Shown here piece after piece: positions 56,132-64,000 of a stretch of 64,000 bases of DNA. The translations under genes were made by a program, and so were the position numbers. Source of the stretch: Zasmidium citrigriseum (lineage: Eukaryota; Ascomycota; Dothideomycetes; Mycosphaerellales; Mycosphaerellaceae); contig NHNW01000042.1 of the NCBI GenBank assembly GCA_002786025.1, positions 186,001 to 250,000 of the forward strand, given 5' to 3'. The notes beneath the pieces are model-generated. The model was not told the origin of the DNA. It saw nothing but the letters and a program-made list of their open reading frames with translations, and ran no database searches. Position 1 is the first letter of the stretch. Every line of letters starts with the position of its first letter.

Positions 56132-57644
56132 TCATAATTTCACATCGCTAAAGAGCATGCGTTCTAATCTCTTGGTGTTGACCATCTCAGGCTCCAAGTC
56201 CGAGAGACTCCTCGCGCCGAGGAATGCCATGTTGGTCTGGAGTTCTTTGCGCAGCAGCTGGATCATTCGGCGTATACCATAATGCCCGTAGCCAGCGGAC
56301 ATGCTGAACAGTGTGGGCCGACCGATACCAACAGCACTTGCACCCAGGCATAAAGCCTTCAGGACATCCGTACCTCGACGAACGCCACCGTCGACGAAGA
56401 TCTGCATCTTACCACCAATAATGTGCGGTGCGTACTTTCTGATCTCCAGCAGCGTCAAGAGTGGCGGCTGGGATCTATTGCTGGTCAGTCACTTGCGGTC
56501 GAAACCGGCCTCCGAAGACTTACGTATCCTGAGATCTCCCGCCGTGGTTCGATAGCACGATACCATTCACGCCATGCTCGTAAGCAAGTACAGCATCTTC
56601 TACACATTGGATCCCTTTAATGACGATTGGTAGTTTCGTCACAGATCGGAGCCAGTCGATGATCTGCCAATCGACATCGGCATTGATGTATGAATTCATA
56701 GATGCTGCAACGCCTTTGCTTTGTGGCGTCTCGACAATCGATTCCAGGCTCTCCTCGATCTGCAGATGGTCAGTGTATCTACCGTCTTACCGAAGCGTGC
56801 TACTCACCTCCTCTATCGACTTCGACCGCTCATCTCTCTCCCGATTACCAGTTACGGGCGAGTCGACCGTCAACCAAATCGCCTTCACACCCGTCCTCTC
56901 CACCCTTTCCACGAATGCTTTCGACAGATTCAGATCCTGGTTCAGGTACAGCTGCCAGAAAACTGGCTGATCCTCGCTCACTCTGGCCTTCATAATTGCT
57001 TCAATGGGCATGCTCGATACCGTGTTTACAACCTGGATGACGCCTTCCTTGCCATCAGCCTGCGCAATAGCACATTCCCCATCCGGATGAACAAGCTTTC
57101 CCAATCCCACAGGCGAGGTATAGATGGGCAAAGTCGACTTGTGGCCCAGGATTGTGGTACTCAGGTCCACGGCTCCTACTTTCCGGAGAATTCGGCCCCT
57201 GAGGAAGACCTTCTCGTACGCTCGTCCGTTCTCTCGCAAGCTGACTTCATTGTCTGCGCCGGATGAAACATACGCCCATGCAACGGGAGTCATGTACTTC
57301 TCTGCCACAGCCTCGAAGTCTTTCAAGCAGATCATGCTGCTCAGCGAGGGTGCTTTCTTGCTCTGTTCTTCAGCCTTCTTCTCTGGCCTCATCTTCGGAA
57401 TCGAGCCAGCGTCCACAAATCCTCGGCGCGCCTCTACACCAAGCGTTTCCGCCACGAGCTCCGGGTTGTGGAACGTCTCATACTGTTCTGTCGCATCCTG
57501 TCCAGCTACCTTAAGAATCAGGCCTGCGCCTCCTGGATGTTGGTCGATGAAGGAAGTCACGTCCCAGATCGTCCCTTTGATCGCTATCCAGCAAGATTCT
57601 CGAGTATTGTGACTGGCTAGCTCATCTCCTGAGATGGTCGACAT
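56132..57644 (-). CDS. Flavocytochrome b2-type L-lactate dehydrogenase
   Basis: Oxidises L-lactate (or another 2-hydroxy acid) with FMN and passes electrons to cytochrome c through a b5 haem. Exons 57644-56808, 56759-56524 and 56474-56132 encode 471 residues. The b5 domain (about 5-85) has both haem ligands, His36 in HPGG and His59 in ETFHNP. The FMN-dependent domain follows, with TSPVGLGKLVHPDGE, WQLYLN, KAIWLTVDSPV, catalytic His in SNHGGRSQD, and IFVDGGVRRGTDVLKAL then GIGRP. From the only good ATG there is no mitochondrial presequence, unlike yeast Cyb2 of the intermembrane space, so this may be a cytosolic or otherwise located relative. The 3' end nearly touches the carbonyl reductase gene. 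Confidence 0.92.
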
Positions 57645-58106
57645 TTTTCCATAAGCTCTGTCGGCGACGGATGTGTTGTGGAGTAGAGAGTCGCGTGAAG
57701 CTTCTCTAGACAATCCATCGGTCTAGGTGCAAGAGGTCATCGCAATCCTTGTCCGACCTGCACGTGTTGCAGAGATTCTCCGCTCGCCTCCAGCATGGGT
57801 ACGACACTTGTTACCGGCAGCAACACGAGAGAAGAGTTGAAGGCGGATAAAGATCCCCACGGGGAGGCATGTGGGGGTCACATTGGGGGCCACTCGGGCT
57901 TTGTCTTGCCGAGCATGGCTTCATCGGCAATTGAACCAGGAGCTCCCGACCTCACCTCATTGACCTACCTGGTCATTGGCGAACGTCACAACAGGAATAC
58001 AGGGCATAGTGTGATCAGTCTTCCCAATTCAGAGGATAGGTGCATCCATCTGAACGAATCTTTCGGACGAGTGAAAAACAAAGCAGCATCATCATCTTGA
58101 CCAGAC
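57645..58106. promoter_or_regulatory. Divergent promoter, cytochrome b2 / ketopantoate reductase-like
   Basis: 462 bp between divergent starts. CACGTG lies at 57761-57766, about 117 bp before the b2 ATG, a possible bHLH site. The b2 frame is open upstream to 57713 but without an ATG. Confidence 0.4.
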
Positions 58107-59204
58107 ATGGCAGAATCAAACGGCCAAGGCAAGGTCAATGTACTTCTATTCGGCCTTGGAGCGTAAGCGATCAAAACATACCACCAATTTCATCATTGCT
58201 CACTTATACCCAGAATTGGTGGCTTCTACGCCTTCATTCTCGGCAAGAACCCAAACGTCTCCCTCTCCGTTATCGCCAGATCGAATTACGAAGCCGTAAA
58301 ACAAAATGTATATTCCCTCAACACAAGCCACCAACTCAATCATCCAACTCACCCACCACAGGGCCTACAACTCCAGTCTCAAATCCACGGCTCCCACAAG
58401 GTCCAAATTGCCAACGTTTTTAAATCCCCTTCCGACACAGGCGCTCTCAAATTCGACTACATCGTCTGCGCCCACAAAGCCATAAACCCATCTTCAATTC
58501 CCCCGATCTTCAAAGACTGCACTAATGAGAACACAACATTCGTCATAATCCAAAACGGCGTCGGAAACGAGGATCCCTTCCGCGAGACATTCCCGTCCAA
58601 CACGATCATCTCCTGTGTAACCTGGACTGGCGCTGTGCAAAACCAACCAGGGATCATCGAGCATGGCAAAAATGAAGATATGCAGATTGGTCTCTTTCCT
58701 AACCCTTCCCTCTCGGCAGATCTCGAGAAAAAACGACTGAACGCTTTTGCGAATCTCCTCACAACCGGCGGAACGAAATTCAACATCGAATCTAACATCC
58801 AAACCAAACGCTGGGAGAAAGTGATCTGGAACGCAGCCTGGAATCCTCTCACAACCCTCACCTCCTCCTCAGTACAAATATACCTCTCCTCCTCACCTCA
58901 CGCCACCATGACCGCCAAGATTCTCATGCGAGAAGTGTTACTTGTGGCTCAGACCCTCGGCGTCCCGAACCTCCCGGATAGTCTCCCCGATGACCTGACG
59001 AACAAGGTTCTGAATATGCCAAGCGAGGTCTGGAGCAGCATGTACCAAGACCGCAAAGAAGGGCGGAGTTTGGAGAAGGAGGTGATCTTGGGTGTTCCTT
59101 TGCAGAGGGCCAAGGAGTTGGGACTCGAGGAGAAGGTGCCTGTGCTGAGGGCGATTTGGAGTTTGGTTGATACTATTGATCAGGGGATTGCGAAGGGGCA
59201 GTAA
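58107..59204 (+). CDS. 2-dehydropantoate 2-reductase-like protein
   Basis: Member of the ApbA/PanE family, NADPH-dependent reductases that make pantoate for coenzyme A; fungi carry several paralogs with unknown 2-keto acid substrates. Exons 58107-58162, 58214-58307 and 58362-59204 encode 330 residues. The first intron splits the nucleotide-binding motif LFGLGA|IGGFYA; the second follows YEAVKQN. Family features are YIVCAHKAINP, the VIIQNGVGNEDPF motif and CVTWTGAV. The catalytic Lys and Asn are in the C-terminal helical domain (QTKRWEKVIWNAAWNPLT). No targeting signal. The single Rossmann motif and length fit the family. Confidence 0.9.
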
Positions 59205-59673
59205 AGAAGGGAGGTGGGGGATGGTGCCTGGCTGAGGATGTCTGTCTCGACGCTGAAGCATTCGTCCATGCCACTGAAACGCTTTTGAGAGGGCTAAGAA
59301 AGAGTAAGAGACGCGGAGATGCCGTCCACTAATTGCACAACGGATCTGAGGGGATTCGTCTTTGTGCCGGCTTCTTACACCATTCTCCGCGTCGACGCAC
59401 AGTTTCCAGCCCTCGAACGCTGTTTTGTTGGCATGGACGTCGTTCTCAAGCGCGAGAATGACTTTCAGGGATTGTAAATTGAACAGACACCTCGACCTCT
59501 CTCGGCCAGAGGCTAGCTGGAAGATGAAAATGAGTTGGAGCAAAACAATTGTACAGGAAATACATATCATCATATCAAACCCCTCAGCGCCACGCTCAAA
59601 GGGATGTGTGAATACAAGCGATGAAGGGGTATCTCCTATTCTCTTCAAGAACGTCTATCGTGACCGTACCCAT
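59205..59673. other. Intergenic, convergent 3' ends
   Basis: 469 bp between the ketopantoate reductase-like gene and NSE4. Only shared 3' UTR space can be inferred. Confidence 0.35.
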
Positions 59674-61213
59674 CTACGTGTACCATCCACGTGATCCAAC
59701 TTGCTGCGTCGCCGACTCTTCTTGCCGGTGTGGAATCATGGATTCCCGGATGTCGAAAGCCTCGACGAGCTGTTGCCATGTTCCCCAATCTAACGACAAC
59801 ACAGCTTGATGTCTTTTGACATCTCGAGACTGCGCGTGTTCTTGTCTTTGCTCTGCATTGTGGTTCACGACCTCTGAGATTCCAAGTCAGCACAGTTCTT
59901 GCGGAAAATCACGATTCGGACGAACTTACTCAATACCGGCATACCGTCCTGATTCTGCTCGATGCCAACATGCCCTTCCTTGATAAGGAAAGATACATAG
60001 AACATGTTTTCCACGGTCTGTCCAAAACTGTGCGGATTGACCACGTAGTCAAATAGTATTGGACCACCTACAGGCGGGTTACCCACAGTCGTGATCTTGT
60101 GTTTTCGAGCGAAGGCTTTGCCGCGGGCAGTGGTGGCGAACTCTTCGGGGCTCTCAAACTCCTGCTGCAGCAAGGCATCCTTCTCACGAACGTGCTTGAT
60201 GAGATGTTTCCGAATGCGCGTACACACTGCAGTGAGACCATTTTCGTCGGACTGCGAGAGGTCGTCTTTTGTGAGTGCTTCTGGCCTGGTCTCTTTGCTG
60301 GTATCCTTCGTCTGCCTAGCGGTTCGTTGCGTTTGTTTCCGCTGTTTCTTCTCCACCGAGAGTGGGCCAAGAAGGAACGAAGGGCAAGGAGGGCGCGAAT
60401 TGTATGGAAAGCAGATATGTCGTCCAAAGAGCTCCCAATCGAGTTCACCCCCAATGATATCGTCGTCATCTTCCTCATCCTCGTCATCGTTTCGGCGTTG
60501 TGTTCTTCGACGCTGAGTCTGTGTCGCACCTTCTCCATCTTCTCCGGCATTCGCTGGCGCGCCGTTCCTCATAAAGTATATGCATTTCGAAAGGAACTCG
60601 TCCACGTCAATGCCTGTGCTCTTGTCGCCCAATACTAGTTGAGCCGACTTCTTGTACGCAAGATCCGATACATTGACCATAAGACGAGAATCCAATGTCG
60701 CATCGTTGGTCTGCTTGACGTTCTTGAAGACATGGTTCGCGCGATTGATGGTTTGGTTGAGACCCTCGGTATCGCCTCGCAAGAGTTCGTCGCGGTTCTC
60801 TGAGAGCAACATTAGACGCAGTCCTTGTCCATTCTGATGTCCATATACATACCATTGAATTCTCGCTCCAGCGCTCGCGACTTGCGCTTCACCTGCCTCC
60901 TGATCTCCGGGTCCTGGTTCGGATCGAAATATCGCGTGAACTTCTCATCGTCTTCTGGGACTTCCAGCGATTGTGTTCCTTGCGCGGGCCGCTTCCTCTT
61001 CTGTCCTCTCGCATTCTCGCTCTCGTCAGATACTGGCGTAGGCAAAGAAGGCTGTCGCGGCTGATCCGTAGCCCGGCCTTTACCTTTGTCGCGTTGCATG
61101 GCGCGTGGGTCGCGATTCTCTTGGTCACTCGAGTCGTCGCCGTCGCTGGGTGTGGGCGAATGCGAAGAGCTGCGTGGGTTGTGGATCGTTCTCCTATGAT
61201 TGATTCGCGCCAT
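59674..61213 (-). CDS. NSE4: SMC5/6 complex kleisin Nse4
   Basis: Kleisin that bridges the Smc5 and Smc6 heads and is needed for DNA repair and replication-fork stability. Exons 61213-60853, 60799-59930 and 59873-59674 encode 476 residues. The N-terminus is disordered and Ser/Pro-rich. The kleisin N-domain has ENRDELLRGDTEGLNQTINR and ANHVFKNVKQTNDATLDSR. An acidic run (DDEDEEDDDD) and the ELDWELFGRH motif lie in the middle. The winged-helix C-domain has FDYVVNPHSFGQTVENMFYV and, after the last intron, HQAVLSLDWGTW and FDIRESMIPHR. Introns of 53 and 56 bp both have CTGAC/CTAAT-like branch sites. The last exon cannot be read without splicing, because the unspliced frame stops within 20 codons. 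Confidence 0.93.
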
Positions 61214-61665
61214 GTCGCATCGCCAGGTGTGTTGATTGTCGCAAGTTGGTTTCTCTAGCTGCTTGTCTCGGCACGCGCCTTTCCGGCCTGACACCGCGAT
61301 CCTGCAGATGAAGCAGTCGTGGCTTGAATGCGCACTGGTTGATATGATAATAGTCGAGGCGATCGAAAAGGCGCGATGTGGAAGAGGCGAGAGTGAAGGA
61401 GGTGAAAGGTGAAGGTGTTGTTGCGACTTCACGCCCTGAACCTTGTTCGCGTACCTGCCGCCCCGGCTGCTGGACGCGACGTCACGCGAAGCCGGCGAGA
61501 CGCAGGTGAACAACATATGGGACAGATGGACAATCACATGAAGATGTCTCGTTTTAGCCTCATAGTGAATGCGGAGGATCGGCTATCGAAGAATTGAGGT
61601 TCGATTGTCGACAAATTATCATGCTCATATCATTCTACGCTCTTCTTTCTCTCGAGCTCTTATGA
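61214..61665. other. Intergenic, NSE4 promoter
   Basis: 452 bp between two minus-strand genes. The frame of NSE4 exon 1 is open far upstream (to 61537) on the minus strand, but the ATG at 61213 gives the family-like start MARINHRR. Confidence 0.35.
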
Positions 61666-63356
61666 TCAATGACCCGGCTTCTCATAAATCAAAATCAAAT
61701 CACTCGGCGGTGCTCCATATCCTGCAAAGAACGCACTCACTCCTGTCAAGTTCCCTGAGACATCACGGAAACCTCTGATCAATGCTTGCGCTCGACCTCT
61801 CACGTCAGGAGACGCGGTCCTGTGCGAAAGCGTGAGTAGAGATTCCACAATACCGACATGCGTGGAGAAGGTCTTGCGAGCGGGTAGACTATGCATCTTT
61901 CGGTACGCTTGGCGCAGCGACAACGCTTTCTCGCCGCATTGCAGCAGCTTCTCGGCGATGCGGTCCCAAGGCCGTGTGAGGGAGATGTCGAGAAGACATT
62001 CGGCAAGGACGGACTTGATTACGTAGTAATGGGATTCGATGATTAGGGCGTTGATTGCGTTGATGATGCGACGGTCGACATCCTGGGAAGGAGGTGCAGC
62101 AGGCAGATCTGCAGCCATAGGCATTTCGGCTTGATGGATGTAGTCGCGATGGGCTGCTCGCCAGGTCTTTATCCAGCGTTTTAGACGGTTGCGTTCGGCG
62201 ACGACATCCTCAGGGACGTCAGCGATAGGGTTTCGTCTATACCTGACGTTGCGTCCTGTGAATGCCCAGACGCCGTGACATATATCCATCCAGGGCTCCA
62301 CGAAGTCATGCGGAGAGAAGAACTTCATAGGCGAGGGCTCTTTAGCAAGCATATTTGGAACGTCCAACATCGAGCCTCGGTCCAGTTGCGGCATGGTATC
62401 TTCGATGTCCATCTGGACCAACTTCACTCTTAAATCGTTGATACCCGTTCCCAAGAGCCTGGTCCTATTCTCGCACGCCTTGGGCTTCAGCGCATTAGTC
62501 AGTATCGCCATGGCGCTCCTGAGATGCACTGCTGCAGCAGATCGATCGCCGCGCAATTGGTCGAAGGTGAACATCATGATGCAACAGAGTAGAACCAGTT
62601 CAGGCCTGGGATCCGCACGACTCATGTAGGTTCGCAATTTGTTGATTGTCGCCTGATAAGATGCCAGTGATATTGTAGAGATCGATCCTCTGTGGCAGTG
62701 ATCCAAATGAGCATTTGCGACGGCCAAGACAGCCTGCCGCACCATTGGCTCCGACTGACATGCCTGCAGAACGAAGCCGTCCCAGAAACGTCCTGGCAGG
62801 TAGCCTGATAAGTCGAGACAAGCGAAGTTGAGGAAGTACTGCATGGCTTTGCGATCCGCCGGGCAAGCCCGCATCCCACATGAGATATCGCAGGTGATAG
62901 TGGATGGGGCCGTGTAATCTTGCCAGATCCATGCTGAAGACTGCCCGTTGTCGTATTCGACTAGCTCGCTTGTCTGCATCGAGCTTTTCTTACTCACTCG
63001 CGGCGGGGCATCCTTATCGCACTGCGTGCATCTGCCTGTCCAATAAGCCAACTAAACCAACGTCAGCCACTTAGGAGCGGGAATCGTCAATGTTCGCGTC
63101 TCACCTTGCGGCGCTTTCTGCAACGGCCGCAGCGGCCGAAGTAGCTTTCGACTCCTGGAGATTGCTCAGCAGCTTTGAATTTGATCTGAACGGGCAATGT
63201 CGCCGGATGAGGACCCGCTTCGCTGACACCCTCGGAACTTCTGTTCGAGACCTGCCCAAGTTGAGCATGTCGATTCTTTAGATGCCTCTTGGAGTTTGCA
63301 GAACGCCCCGTTACACCTTCACATTCGAGGAATAGGAACTCTTTCTGTGTCGACAT
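61666..63356 (-). CDS. Fungal transcription factor with an atypical zinc cluster
   Basis: Exons 63356-63105 and 63051-61666 encode 545 residues; the 53-bp intron has a CTGAC branch site. The large C-terminal part (from about residue 140) is a fungal regulatory domain: ACPADRKAMQYFLNFACLDLS, FWDGFVLQACQSEP, RQAVLAVANAHLDHC. It looks like the DUF3468-type region of Zn2Cys6 factors. The cluster region reads CGRCRKRRK, then LAYWTGRCTQCDKDAPPR across the intron. Four cysteines are present, but the third and sixth of the usual six are Ala and Arg in this register. Either the zinc domain has decayed or the splicing differs. The N-terminus has a His/Arg pair (KRHLKNRHAQ) seen in such proteins. Confidence 0.75.
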
Positions 63357-64000
63357 ATCTTTGACCGTCGTGCTATTCGACTCGTAGAGTACTAGAGAGG
63401 CTCTTCTTCGGCAGGGCAGATGCCATTCTTCTTAAACCTGAGCGGGGCCAAAAGCCATTGTGAGGTCTGCAACACGGTCAATATATCATGCAGGGCCTCC
63501 TACTTCTAGATGCGGTTAGACGACATGTCTAGCTGCATTGTGGCTGTAGCTGAAGGATGCCACCAATACGCTCGAATCAGCACATGTAGCATGCGACACG
63601 CTGCCTATTTGATAGTCCGGACCGGATCAATACGTATAGAAGTCTTTGCTGTCAATCGCTAATAGCCGTGTCCAGATCGACGAGCTGGACTGTGAGCCGT
63701 ATAGGTGATTGGTCGCCAGCCGCGTTCGAACCACGGATGGAGTGCTTGAGCTGGACTATGCCGGTCTCTGCGGTGGTGATCGCTGGAGTGGTGGAGGTAC
63801 GTGGGTGTTTGTACGTAACAACGTGTTGGTCGATGTTGTTCGACGAAAGGGGTTTGAAGATGGAGGAGCTGAGGTTGAAGAAGGAGCGATCTCGCTAGTG
63901 ACTAAGATATTTGTCATGCGAGCTTAGTCTTAACCTCGATCACATGAAGGCAGCGATGCGCTCACTCTACACCAACACGAACATGACGACAGTATACGAT
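63357..64000. other. Window end, no supported gene
   Basis: 644 bp including the upstream region of the transcription factor. Two overlapping plus-strand frames near 63668-63927 have no domain. A GTTCGAACC word near 63724 resembles a tRNA B box, but no A box or arm pairing fits. Confidence 0.3.

Overview
The window is nuclear DNA of a filamentous ascomycete. Genes are dense on both strands and carry few, short introns (mostly 50-80 bp, GT-AG, with CTAAC/CTGAC-like branch sites). Fungus-restricted families are present: HET, Zn2Cys6, DUF7053, DUF7726 and 2EXR proteins, plus an Ayg1-type hydrolase. An ascomycete laccase ends in the DSGL plug. Balanced base composition and these families fit a Dothideomycete, perhaps a Mycosphaerellales/Capnodiales-like fungus; that placement is inference. 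I modelled 31 protein genes by hand-joining exons in phase. I saw no tRNA, rRNA, CRISPR, transposon ORF or RIP-like AT-rich block.

Layout. 0-24 kb is mostly housekeeping: NUP145 (5' end cut by the window edge), an Ayg1-like hydrolase, NSRP1-like protein, maltose acetyltransferase-like enzyme, TIM13, mitochondrial nuclease NUC1, a DUF7726 protein, a Loa1/Vps66-like acyltransferase, a C-terminal-motor kinesin-14, an AhpD-like protein, mitochondrial SCOT and a 2EXR protein. 25-31 kb holds a very short Zn2Cys6 protein, a Golgi-type ZIP transporter, HAT1 and a lipocalin-like protein. 31-39 kb is more accessory: two HET-domain genes flank a beta-carbonic anhydrase and a DUF7053 protein.

39-51 kb is the least housekeeping-like part. 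Two related secreted Thr-rich proteins (39.6-41.3 and 49.4-50.8 kb) flank a laccase and an aldehyde dehydrogenase, with long gene-poor gaps. 52-64 kb returns to conserved genes: telomere-capping STN1, a DNAJC9-like J protein, a carbonyl reductase, flavocytochrome b2, a ketopantoate-reductase-like enzyme, SMC5/6 subunit NSE4, and a transcription factor with an odd zinc cluster.

Functional links are mostly generic. Ketone-body (SCOT) and lactate (cytochrome b2) oxidation feed mitochondria. NSE4, STN1, HAT1, the J protein and kinesin serve chromosomes. The Ayg1-like hydrolase and laccase are both enzyme types used in melanin formation but lie about 38 kb apart with no polyketide synthase between, so no cluster is claimed. 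The best candidate for something undescribed is the secreted paralog pair with a shared cysteine-containing N-terminal module and a conserved KRAPD dibasic site. Other points of interest are two GC-AG introns, a carbonic anhydrase with two possible first exons, and a HET protein with a mitochondrial-like N-terminus.
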